Numbered from the stretch's first letter, positions 1 through 6,065 are shown. The stretch: 11,111 nucleotides of DNA from Desulfobacterales bacterium (GCA_025454275.1 JALOOS010000134.1:1-11111), one strand, 5' to 3'. Program-made: numbers and translations. Notes: generated by a model from the letters alone, not told the origin.

Positions 1-15
1 GCGCGGACCCGACAC

Positions 16-20
16 GAGGA
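16..20 (+). promoter_or_regulatory. Ribosome binding site deciding the start of the first DRTGG gene
   Basis: The purine run GAGGA lies 8 bases before the ATG at 29 and touches the in-frame ATG at 20. Normal spacing therefore favours the ATG at 29, which also gives the family-typical MKLxDI N-terminus. It shows that this gene is complete in the window. Confidence 0.6.
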
Positions 21-28
21 TGCACGCC

Positions 29-382
29 ATGAAACTGGCCGACATTATTCGGGAGCTGGAAGCCACGGCGCTGATGGGGGATGATCACCTCGGGATTGAG
101 ATCACGCGCTGCGGGGCGAGCGATCTCATGAGCGATGTCCTGGCCCGGCCGACCGAGGGGATCCTGCTCCTGACCGGGCTCACCTCGGTTCAGACGGTGC
201 GCACCGCCAAGATCGCCGGGGTGGTGGCGATCGTCTTCGTGCGCGGCAAAAAGCCGCTGCCCGAGGTGATCGAGGTCGCCAAGGCCGAGAGCATGCCGCT
301 CTTCGCCACCACCTACGGCATGTTTGTCTGCTGCGGCAGGCTGCACGCGTGCGGCTTGGCCGGCCTGGACGGACGTCGGTAG
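29..382 (+). CDS. DRTGG-domain protein, hydrogenase-cluster type (first copy)
   Basis: This is a small cytoplasmic protein of 117 residues that is almost entirely one DRTGG domain. That fold is also found in some phosphotransacetylases and is thought to bind a ligand or mediate regulation; no enzymatic activity is known for the stand-alone form. The sequence shows the family pattern: MKLADII at the N-terminus, a central SDLMSDVLA segment, alternating hydrophobic strands (GILLLTGL, GVVAIVFVRG) and a C-terminal helix near GMFVCCGRL. It is a divergent paralogue of the protein at 2366-2716. It lacks that copy's GGY before the SDL-like segment, and four cysteines fall in its last 40 or so residues, including an adjacent pair. 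It stands 26 bp before a GHKL ATPase gene in the same direction, the usual order in hydrogenase accessory clusters. The family call is firm; the role as a redox-signal adaptor is inference. Confidence 0.8.
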   Translation: MKLADIIRELEATALMGDDHLGIEITRCGASDLMSDVLARPTEGILLLTGLTSVQTVRTAKIAGVVAIVFVRGKKPLPEVIEVAKAESMPLFATTYGMFVCCGRLHACGLAGLDGRR

Positions 383-408
383 AGCGGGGCCGGGCGCGGC
401 GCTGACCC

Positions 409-849
409 ATGGCCAGTCTTCAAAAGAGCTTCCCCATCGTCGCGCGGGACTTCGTCCACGCCGGCGAGGCGTCGATCCACGTTCAGAGCATCCTCAAGGC
501 CATGCGCATGGACCCCGCCCTGATCCGGCGCATCGCGATCTGCTGCTATGAAGGTGAAATGAACGCGGTGATCCACGGCGGCAACGGGCAGATCCTGCTC
601 GCCATCGAAGCCGATCAGCTGAACCTTGCCATCAATGACGACGGGCCGGGCATCGAGGACATCGAACGCGCCATGCAGCCCGGCTACTCCACCGCCTCCG
701 AAGAGGCCCGCGAGATGGGGTTCGGCGCCGGAATGGGGCTCACCAACATGAAGAACAATGCGGACGCCATCCACATCGACTCCGCGCCGGGCCAAGGGAC
801 CCGCGTGACGATGCGCTTTGCCCTGCCCTCCCCGGCCGAGGGACCATGA
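409..849 (+). CDS. RsbW-like GHKL ATPase (anti-sigma/serine-kinase type)
   Basis: This 146-residue cytoplasmic protein is a single HATPase_c (GHKL) domain of the RsbW/SpoIIAB type. Visible ATP-site motifs are the N box EGEMNAVIHG (N52), the G1 box DDGPGI (residues 77-82), the G2 box GFGAGMGLTNMK (104-115) and the G3 segment GQGTRV (128-133). There is no histidine dimerisation box, receiver or membrane segment, so it is not a complete histidine kinase. Known relatives phosphorylate an antagonist protein or bind a sigma factor, but neither partner is visible here. The stop overlaps the start of the HydS-like gene by ATGA, implying translational coupling. I infer that it is the output or ATP-using part of a sensor whose redox input is the following Fe-S protein. 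The start at 409 has no strong ribosome site but fits the family length. Confidence 0.85.
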   Translation: MASLQKSFPIVARDFVHAGEASIHVQSILKAMRMDPALIRRIAICCYEGEMNAVIHGGNGQILLAIEADQLNLAINDDGPGIEDIERAMQPGYSTASEEAREMGFGAGMGLTNMKNNADAIHIDSAPGQGTRVTMRFALPSPAEGP

Positions 850-2168
850 ACACCGATCCGCATGCCACCGATTACGTGCGCTTCCACCCGGAGCGCTGCA
901 CCGGCTGCGCCGACTGCCTCAAGGTCTGCCCGACCCGGGCGATCCGCATCCGCCATCACACCTCGGTCCGCTTCGTCGATCTGTGCATCGGCTGCGGCGC
1001 CTGCATCCGCGTCTGCGCCGCGGGCGCCATCACGGCGGCCGCTGCGAAACCGGAGACCCTCGTCCAGGACCATGTGGCGATCGCCCTGGTCTCCCCGGTG
1101 CTCTACGCCCAGTTCCCCAACGCCATGCCCAGGGATGTGCTGCTCGGCCTGCGGCAGATGGGGTTTCACCACACGATCGACATGTCGATCTTCCTCGAGA
1201 TGTTCCAGTTCGCCGCCGCGGAATTCATCCGGCGCAACCGCGAGTCGCAGTCGGCCCCCTGGCCGCTGATCTCACCGGTGTGCCCGGCCGTCGTGCGGCT
1301 GATCGCCTTCCAGTTCCCGAGCCTGCTGCCCAACGTGCTGCCGGTGCTGCGCCCCGTGGCGCTGATGGCCCGCGAGGTGCGCGAACGGCTGATCCCCCAA
1401 TACGAGGCCCGCGGCCGCCGGGTGATCAAGTACTACATCAACCCCTGCCCGACGATGGCCGTTTCCCCCACCGACGGGATGGCGGCGGCGCGCAAGCACC
1501 CGGCCATCCCGATCGGAATCAACGAGATCTACCCGGAGCTCAAGCACCGCATCGAGGGGATCCTGAAAGAGGTTTCAGCGTTCGCCGAACCCCAGCTCGA
1601 GTTCGAGACCTGCGCCACCGGCAACGCCGCGCTGGTCGCCATGTCCGGCGGCGAGATCGCCAGCATGAAGATCGAAAAATCGATGGCGGTGCCCGGCCTG
1701 AAAGAGACCATCGAGTACCTGCAGAAGATCGAGATGGGGCTTTTCCAGGATGTCGAGTATTTCGAGTTCCGCACCTGCCGCGAGGGTTGCCTGGGCGGAG
1801 TGCTGACGGCCGTGGACAAGTACATGGCCAAGAGCAACGTCCAGCGCATGCTCCACATCTACGGGCTGGGCCGGCGCGTTCCGCGCAACACGATTCTCCG
1901 GCTCTACGAAAAAGGCCGGTTCCAGCCCGAACAGAGCGCCGCGGGGCTGACCCGCCTGTTCGGAGACCGCAAACCGGCGCTGACTTTAGAGCAGATGGAG
2001 CGCATCGAGGCCCTCCTGGAACAGGTCGCCGGCTGGAACTGCGGTGCCTGCGGGGCCCCGGACTGCCGGACCTTCGCCGAAGACGTGGTCCGGGGTCAGG
2101 CGCAGATGGACGACTGCCACTGGCAGGAGCGAGGGGGTGCCCCCCCCACTCGCCGGCCCGTCAAGTGA
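846..2168 (+). CDS. HydS-like sensory [FeFe]-hydrogenase protein, 2x[4Fe-4S] plus C-terminal Fe-S domain
   Basis: The 440-residue protein has three parts. Residues 18-57 carry two [4Fe-4S] motifs: CTGCADCLKVCP (C18, C21, C24, C28) and CIGCGACIRVC (C47, C50, C53, C57). Residues about 75-345 match the large-subunit fold of [FeFe]-hydrogenases, with cysteines C146, C201, C311 and C315 at the four H-cluster positions. Residues 399-424 hold a Cx2Cx4Cx16C Fe-S domain, as in group C sensory hydrogenases. The catalytic surroundings are altered: V145 replaces the proton-shuttle cysteine of TSCCP, M204 replaces the lysine of PCxxK, and R309 and E313 alter motif L3. Unlike classical HydS, no PAS or kinase domain follows. 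I infer a redox or H2 sensor rather than a turnover enzyme, with GHKL partners encoded on both sides. Start codon overlaps the preceding gene. Confidence 0.85.
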   Translation: MNTDPHATDYVRFHPERCTGCADCLKVCPTRAIRIRHHTSVRFVDLCIGCGACIRVCAAGAITAAAAKPETLVQDHVAIALVSPVLYAQFPNAMPRDVLLGLRQMGFHHTIDMSIFLEMFQFAAAEFIRRNRESQSAPWPLISPVCPAVVRLIAFQFPSLLPNVLPVLRPVALMAREVRERLIPQYEARGRRVIKYYINPCPTMAVSPTDGMAAARKHPAIPIGINEIYPELKHRIEGILKEVSAFAEPQLEFETCATGNAALVAMSGGEIASMKIEKSMAVPGLKETIEYLQKIEMGLFQDVEYFEFRTCREGCLGGVLTAVDKYMAKSNVQRMLHIYGLGRRVPRNTILRLYEKGRFQPEQSAAGLTRLFGDRKPALTLEQMERIEALLEQVAGWNCGACGAPDCRTFAEDVVRGQAQMDDCHWQERGGAPPTRRPVK

Positions 2169-2201
2169 AAAAAGTCGGAGTCGGAGTCAATAATAAGTGA
2201 T

Positions 2202-2225
2202 GAGTAACGAGTAACGAGTAACGAG
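2202..2225 (+). repeat. Tandem heptamer GAGTAAC, 3.4 copies
   Basis: Three perfect GAGTAAC units plus GAG lie in the gap after the HydS-like gene. A shorter GTCGGA hexamer doublet precedes them at 2174-2188. The heptamer also forms the left arm of the inverted repeat described separately. Confidence 0.9.
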
Positions 2226-2327
2226 CGAAAGAAAAGGCAGGATACCGCATGCGAGGGTGGAAGCCGGAGCCGAGGTTCAAAGCCTGTTGTGTTCTTTCTG
2301 TTTTCCTTAACTCGTTACTCGTTACTC
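2202..2327. repeat. Inverted repeat with 18-bp perfect arms inside the sensor operon
   Basis: The 18-base arm GAGTAACGAGTAACGAGT at 2202-2219 is exactly complementary to 2310-2327. Further complementary blocks lie inside it, GAAAGAA at 2227-2233 with TTCTTTC at 2292-2298, and AGGC at 2235-2238 with GCCT at 2282-2285. The transcript could thus fold into one long imperfect hairpin of about 126 nt. The element fills most of the 197-bp gap between the HydS-like gene and the second DRTGG gene and contains no open frame of note. It could be a small non-autonomous mobile or REP-like element, or a hairpin that alters mRNA stability. No target-site duplication was found. Confidence 0.75.
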
Positions 2328-2350
2328 CCTTTACTCTGCTCTGACTCATA

Positions 2351-2358
2351 AAAGGAGG
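2351..2358 (+). promoter_or_regulatory. Strong Shine-Dalgarno sequence of the second DRTGG gene
   Basis: AAAGGAGG sits 7 bases before the ATG at 2366. It is the best ribosome site in the left half of the window. Together with the inverted repeat upstream it suggests that translation restarts independently here. Confidence 0.8.
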
Positions 2359-2365
2359 AGCGCAG

Positions 2366-2716
2366 ATGAAGGTCAGGGAGATGATGGAGCGCTTCGGGCT
2401 CACAGCGGCCACCGGCGGAAAGGGCCTCGATCGGGAGGTCAAAGGGGGCTACTGCGGGGACCTGTTGAGCGAGGTGATGGCCAGCGCCCCCCAGGGCTGC
2501 GTGTGGCTGACGGTTCAGGGCCACCAGAACATCGTCGCCGTGGCGGTGCTGCGGGAGATGGCGGCCGTGATCCTGACCGGGAACCGGCGCCCGGACGAGG
2601 AGACCCTCCGCAAGGCCGACCAGGAGGGGATCCCCATCCTGATCTGGCCGCAATCGGCCTACGACCTGGCGGGCCGCCTTTACGAGTCCGGTGTGGGCAA
2701 ACCGGCCGCCGGTTGA
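2366..2716 (+). CDS. DRTGG-domain protein, hydrogenase-cluster type (second copy)
   Basis: This 116-residue cytoplasmic protein is a stand-alone DRTGG domain. Diagnostic stretches are GLDREVKGGYCGDLLSEVMA (residues about 20-39, with the GGY turn), an HQNIVAVAVLREMAAVIL core and the C-terminal YDLAGRLYESG. It is closer to the family norm than the copy at 29-382 and probably binds the usual, still unidentified, ligand. It comes 12 bp before a PHP phosphoesterase gene, the standard pairing in [FeFe]-hydrogenase accessory clusters. The strong ribosome site fixes the start. The domain call is firm; any function beyond a regulatory or ligand-binding role is not supported by the sequence. Confidence 0.85.
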   Translation: MKVREMMERFGLTAATGGKGLDREVKGGYCGDLLSEVMASAPQGCVWLTVQGHQNIVAVAVLREMAAVILTGNRRPDEETLRKADQEGIPILIWPQSAYDLAGRLYESGVGKPAAG

Positions 2717-2728
2717 TCCCGGGACGTC

Positions 2729-3487
2729 ATGGCTGCCGACTCACCCGGCGGGCTGCGCAAGTTCAAGGCCGACCTGCACATCCACACCTGCCTCTCTCCC
2801 TGCGGGGACTGGGAGATGAGCCCCCGCGACGTCGTGCGGCGCAGCCGCGAGGCCGGGCTCGACCTGATCGCCGTCTGCGACCACAACTCATGTGAAAATG
2901 CCGGGGCCGCCATGCGGGAGGGGCGGCGGGCGGGGGTGGCCGTGCTGCCGGGAATGGAGGTCTGCTCCCGGGAGGAGGTCCACATCCTGGCCCTTTTCGA
3001 CCTGCTGGAGCAGGCCCTGGCCATGCAGGCCTTCGTCTACGCCGGCCTCGCCGGGGAAAACCAGCCGGAGCTCTTCGGCTTCCAGGTCGTCGCCAACGAA
3101 GAGAACGAGGTCCTGGGCGAAAACCCCCGGCTCCTGATCGGCGCCACCGCCTACAGCCTGGAGGAGATCGTGCACCGCACCCATGCGCTCGGCGGCCTGA
3201 GCATCAGCTGCCACGTGGACCGGCCGGCCAACGGGATCATCAACCAGCTGGGGTTCATCCCTCCGGACCTGAAGCTGGACGGGGTGGAGGTTTCCTACCG
3301 GATCCCCCTGGGCCAGGCGCGGGAGCGCTGCCCGCTCATCGGCGCCCTGCCCTGCATCACCTCCTCGGATGCCCATTTTTTAAAGGATATCGGCCGGGCC
3401 GCAACGGTGCTGGAGATGGCGGCACCGAGCCTGTGCGAGATCGGCCGCGCGCTGCGGGCCGAGATGGGACGGGGGGTCGTGGTCTGA
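2729..3487 (+). CDS. PHP-domain metal-dependent phosphoesterase
   Basis: This 252-residue protein is a PHP (polymerase and histidinol phosphatase) domain from end to end. Metal-binding motifs appear in the expected order: DLHIHT with H17 and H19 plus a family-typical LSPC, CDHNS with D51 and H52, GMEV with E77, EVH with H85, SCHVDR with H162 and SSDAHF with D214 and H216. All ligands for a three-metal centre seem present, so it should be an active phosphoesterase; the substrate is unknown. A cysteine-containing start such as HTCLSPCGD is characteristic of the copies found in hydrogenase clusters. Its stop TGA is followed at once by the ATG of the GHKL gene. One idea, inferred only from context, is that it removes a phosphate placed by one of the neighbouring GHKL proteins. 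The start has a weak ribosome site. Confidence 0.85.
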   Translation: MAADSPGGLRKFKADLHIHTCLSPCGDWEMSPRDVVRRSREAGLDLIAVCDHNSCENAGAAMREGRRAGVAVLPGMEVCSREEVHILALFDLLEQALAMQAFVYAGLAGENQPELFGFQVVANEENEVLGENPRLLIGATAYSLEEIVHRTHALGGLSISCHVDRPANGIINQLGFIPPDLKLDGVEVSYRIPLGQARERCPLIGALPCITSSDAHFLKDIGRAATVLEMAAPSLCEIGRALRAEMGRGVVV

Positions 3488-4075
3488 ATGCGGGAGCTCT
3501 CGCTGCACATCCTGGATATCGTCGAAAACGGGATCACGGCCGGGGCGGGGCGCATTGAGATCCGGGTGGAGGAGGACCGCCGCACCGACCGCCTCTCGAT
3601 CACGGTCGGCGACAATGGGCCCGGAATGCCCCCTGAAAAGGCCGGCAACCCGGAGGACCCGTTCATCACCTCCCGCACCACCCGCCGGGTGGGCCTTGGG
3701 CTCTCTCTGCTTGCGGCCGCCGCCCGGCGCTGCGAGGGGGAATTGACCGTGGCCGCAACGCCCGGAAAGGGAACCGAGGTCAAGGCCTGGTTCCGCCACA
3801 GCCATATCGACCGCGCCCCCCTGGGAGACGCGGCCGGGACCCTCTCCATGCTCATCCTCGGCAACCCGCATATTGACTTTGTTTACGTCCACACGGTAGA
3901 TGGGGAGGAATTCTCGCTGGACACCCGCGAGCTCATCGACGGAGGGGCGGACCTGACCGACCCGGGAACGCTCCGCCGCCTGGAGCAATGGATTCGCGAT
4001 ACACTGGAGGGGATGCACCGGACCCCCGGTGCACCCGGTACGAAGGAGAGCCTGCATGCCGAAGCTGACGATTGA
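3488..4075 (+). CDS. GHKL ATPase, hydrogenase-cluster type, without histidine-kinase dimerisation domain
   Basis: This 195-residue protein starts directly with a HATPase_c domain: MRELSLHILDIVENGITAGA (N box, E13-N14), DNGPGM (G1, residues 42-47), the segment DPFITSRTTRRVGLGLSLL (57-75, F and G2 boxes) and GKGTEV (G3, 93-98). The N box reads ENG where ENS or QNS is usual. Residues about 105-195 form a family-specific tail rich in acidic residues, with no recognised domain. No sensor, HisKA box or membrane segment is present, so any sensing must come from a partner. The gene abuts the PHP gene with no gap and overlaps the ferredoxin gene by 20 bp, implying tight coupling. Relatives occur beside HydABC genes; I infer an ATP-dependent signalling role with the Fe-S proteins. 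Confidence 0.85.
   Translation: MRELSLHILDIVENGITAGAGRIEIRVEEDRRTDRLSITVGDNGPGMPPEKAGNPEDPFITSRTTRRVGLGLSLLAAAARRCEGELTVAATPGKGTEVKAWFRHSHIDRAPLGDAAGTLSMLILGNPHIDFVYVHTVDGEEFSLDTRELIDGGADLTDPGTLRRLEQWIRDTLEGMHRTPGAPGTKESLHAEADD
4042..4048 (+). promoter_or_regulatory. Shine-Dalgarno sequence of the [2Fe-2S] ferredoxin gene, within the end of the GHKL gene
   Basis: GAAGGAG ends 7 bases before the ATG at 4056. This rules out the in-frame GTG at 4029 as the start and sets the 20-bp overlap with the upstream gene. Confidence 0.7.
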
Positions 4076-4427
4076 GGACCTCAAGCGCATCAAGGAAGAG
4101 ACCACCAAGGCAACGGCGGTGCGCCACGACGGCGATGTGCGCGTCAAAATCACCGTGCACATGGGGACCTGCGGGATCGCCGCCGGCGCCCGCGAGGTCA
4201 TGAAATCCCTCATGGAGGAGATGGCCGAGGCCGACCGCCCGGACATCCGGGTCGTCACCTCGGGCTGCATGGGGATGTGCAGCAGCGAGCCCAACATCAC
4301 GGTCGAGGCGCTCGATTCGGAGCCGATCGTCTACCAGCACATGGACGCCAATCGCATGCGCCAGGTCTTCCGCCGCCACGTGCTGCAGGGCGAGGTGCAG
4401 ACCGACTTCGCCCTGGCGAAACTCTAG
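4056..4427 (+). CDS. Thioredoxin-like [2Fe-2S] ferredoxin (NuoE/HydC C-terminal type)
   Basis: This 123-residue cytoplasmic protein has the thioredoxin-like [2Fe-2S] ferredoxin fold found in NuoE, HydC and stand-alone proteins of hydrogenase clusters. Signature segments are MGTCGIAAGAREV (C39) and TSGCMGMCSSEP (C71 and C75), followed by a hydrophobic strand and a helix rich in arginine, ending FALAKL. Only three cysteines are present in the whole protein, so a cluster would need a non-cysteine fourth ligand or a partner's cysteine. From memory, close relatives in hydrogenase clusters share this three-cysteine pattern, but I cannot verify that. It probably passes electrons to or from the HydS-like protein. 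The N-terminal LTIEDLKRIKEET helix is typical of the family. It is the last gene of the sensor module. Confidence 0.85.
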   Translation: MPKLTIEDLKRIKEETTKATAVRHDGDVRVKITVHMGTCGIAAGAREVMKSLMEEMAEADRPDIRVVTSGCMGMCSSEPNITVEALDSEPIVYQHMDANRMRQVFRRHVLQGEVQTDFALAKL

Positions 4428-4433
4428 CCGCCC

Positions 4434-5516
4434 GTGACGCCGCGGCCGATCTGGATAGCGCAGGACGGTCTCACCCTCCAGGTGATCGACCAGCGCCGGC
4501 TCCCTCACGAGCGGGTGGTGCGCGACCTGAACACCGTCGATGAGGCCGTTTACGCCATCAAGGAGATGGTGGTCCGCGGCGCCCCGCTGATCGGCGTCAC
4601 GGCGGCCTGGGCCCTGGCCGCCGCCGCCCGCCGCGCGCCGGAAGCCCCGCTCCTTGAGGCATCCGCCGCGCGCCTCAAGGCCGCCCGCCCCACCGCGATC
4701 AACCTCGCCTGGGCGGTCGACCGGGTGCTGGCAGCCGCCCTGGCCTGTCCCTCCCCCGAAGAACGGGCGTTGGCGGCCCGCTGCGAGGCCGAGGCGATCA
4801 CGGCCGCCGAGGTCGAAAACTGCCGCCGGATCGGTGAGCAGGGCGTGCCGCTGATCGAGGAGATAGCGCGGGCCAACCCGGGCCGCCCGGTCAACGTGCT
4901 CACCCACTGCAACGCCGGGTGGCTGGCCTGCGTCGCGTACGGCACCGCCACGGCGCCCATCTACACCGCCTGCGAGCGGGGGCTGCCAGTCCACGTGTGG
5001 GTGGATGAGACCCGGCCCCTCAACCAGGGCGCCCGCCTCACCGCCTGGGAGCTTGCCGCGGCCGGGGTCCCCCACACCGTGATCGCCGACAACACCGGCG
5101 GCCATCTCATGCAGCAGGGCCGGGTGGACCTCGTCATCGTCGGCACCGACCGGACCACCGCTTCCGGCGATGTGGCCAACAAGATCGGCACCTACTTGAA
5201 AGCCCTCGCTGCCCGGGACAACGGGATCCCCTTCTACGTGGCCCTGCCCTCGAGCAGCTTCGACTGGAGCCTTCGCGACGGCATGGGCGCCGTCCCGATC
5301 GAGGAGCGCGACCCGGACGAGGTGCGCTACATCACCGGGTGGGACGGCGAGCGCTCGGTCCGCGTGCGGGTCTGCCCCGAGGCCAGCCCGGCGGCCAACT
5401 TCGCCTTCGACGTGACACCTGCGCGCCTCGTCACCGGCCTGATCACCGAACGCGGCATCTGCCGCGCCGACCCCGAGGGGATCCGGGGGATGTTTGGGGA
5501 TAAAGCAATGACTTAA
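4434..5516 (+). CDS. mtnA: S-methyl-5-thioribose-1-phosphate isomerase family protein
   Basis: The 360-residue product matches MtnA of the eIF2B-like isomerase family, which converts methylthioribose 1-phosphate to methylthioribulose 1-phosphate in methionine salvage. Recognisable segments are VVRGAPLIGVTAAW near the N-terminus, LTHCNAG with the catalytic cysteine C159, the segment WVDETRPLNQGARLTAWEL, and GTDRTTASGDVANKIGTY with the catalytic aspartate D239. The positions match the Cys160 and Asp240 known for the Bacillus enzyme. Length is normal. The start is GTG with a poor ribosome site, 6 bp after the ferredoxin stop, suggesting co-transcription with the sensor module. No other methionine-salvage gene is here, so it could serve 5'-deoxyadenosine salvage (DHAP shunt), which uses an isomerase of the same family. 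The GTDR form replaces the more common GADR. Confidence 0.88.
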   Translation: MTPRPIWIAQDGLTLQVIDQRRLPHERVVRDLNTVDEAVYAIKEMVVRGAPLIGVTAAWALAAAARRAPEAPLLEASAARLKAARPTAINLAWAVDRVLAAALACPSPEERALAARCEAEAITAAEVENCRRIGEQGVPLIEEIARANPGRPVNVLTHCNAGWLACVAYGTATAPIYTACERGLPVHVWVDETRPLNQGARLTAWELAAAGVPHTVIADNTGGHLMQQGRVDLVIVGTDRTTASGDVANKIGTYLKALAARDNGIPFYVALPSSSFDWSLRDGMGAVPIEERDPDEVRYITGWDGERSVRVRVCPEASPAANFAFDVTPARLVTGLITERGICRADPEGIRGMFGDKAMT

Positions 5517-5578
5517 CCCGCTGGATTCAAGTGAAAAGACTTTTTTAGCCGATCACCGTGATTCGATTGCCGTCCTCT

Positions 5579-5637
5579 AACTTTAGCTCACTTTAGTCAC
5601 TTGTAACTTTAGGCACTTTTATCTTTAGGCACTTTTT
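5579..5637 (+). repeat. Degenerate tandem repeat, consensus ACTTTAGNC
   Basis: About six imperfect units fill this stretch: ACTTTAGCTC, ACTTTAGTC, ACTTGTA, ACTTTAGGC, ACTTTTATC, TTTAGGC and a final ACTTTTTC. It is AT-rich in a GC-rich setting and runs to the base before the ATG at 5639. The gap 5517-5638 otherwise holds an ATCACCGTGAT mini-palindrome around 5551 and nothing gene-like. Confidence 0.75.
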
Positions 5638-5638
5638 C

Positions 5639-6065
5639 ATGCTCACCGACCTCGAAAAGAAGATCATCGCCTCCATTCAGGAGGATCTGCCGATCACGGC
5701 GCGGCCGTTTCTGGATATTGCCCGGCGCCTCGGGATGCCGCTTCGGGGCCACCCTGCGCCACCAGCGCACCGGCTACCGGGCCAACGCCATGGCCGCCTG
5801 GCAGGTGGAGGAGGAACGCATCGACGCAGTGGGCCGCATCATGGCGGAGTTCCGCCAGGTCTCCCACTGCTACCGCCGGAACCCGACCCCGGCGTGGCCC
5901 TACAACCTCTACACGATGATCCATGCCGAGGATGAGCCCGCCTGCCGCGAAACCGCCCGGCAGATGGCGGCGGCGGCCGGCGTCGCGGTCTACTCCCTGC
6001 TCTTCAGCCGCGAGGAGCTCAAGAAAACATCCATGGTCTATTTCGCCACCGACGATGAGGAGTGA
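5639..6065 (+). pseudogene. Siroheme decarboxylase subunit (AhbB-like, Lrp/AsnC fold), frameshifted
   Basis: AhbA and AhbB together decarboxylate siroheme to didecarboxysiroheme, a step of the alternative haem pathway in sulfate reducers. The first frame (5639-5737) gives the family start, LTDLEKKIIASIQEDLPITA followed by RPFLDIARRLGM. The rest, from RFGATLRHQ on, lies in another frame (about 5739-6065) and contains ANAMAAWQV, VSHCYRR, WPYNLYTMIHA and KKTSMVYF, all typical of AhbB. Between them about 20 residues of the helix-turn-helix are missing, so the change is a deletion of roughly 59 bases (a length leaving remainder 2 on division by 3), not a single-base slip. Near-identical nonamers CGCCTCGGG (5726) and CGCTTCGGG (5739) flank the joint. 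Either the gene is broken or this is an assembly error. A short product from the TTG at 5718 would lack the DNA-binding-like part. An AhbA partner is not in the window. Confidence 0.8.

Noticed and set aside
846..2168. Catalytic hydrogenase HydA as the identity of the Fe-S protein
   Set aside because: The proton-shuttle cysteine, the L2 lysine and the L3 pattern are changed, and the C-terminal Fe-S domain is of the sensory type.
818..2200. A 460-codon open frame on the plus strand overlapping the HydS-like gene
   Set aside because: Its product is arginine- and proline-rich with no motif, as expected for a shadow frame in GC-rich DNA; the other frame carries all the Fe-S motifs.
2202..2327. 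CRISPR-like array
   Set aside because: Units are only 7 bases and contiguous, with no spacers between repeats and no cas gene nearby.
3933..5105. A 390-codon open frame on the minus strand opposite the ferredoxin and mtnA genes
   Set aside because: Low-complexity glycine- and arginine-rich translation without motifs, directly opposite well-recognised genes.
5528..5546. A rho-independent terminator after mtnA (AAGT, loop, ACTT followed by Ts)
   Set aside because: The stem is only four A/T-rich base pairs, too weak to support despite the T-run.
5718..6065. An independent short gene starting at TTG 5718
   Set aside because: The first residues do not match the family, there is no ribosome site, and the upstream frame supplies the expected N-terminus, so disruption of one gene is simpler.
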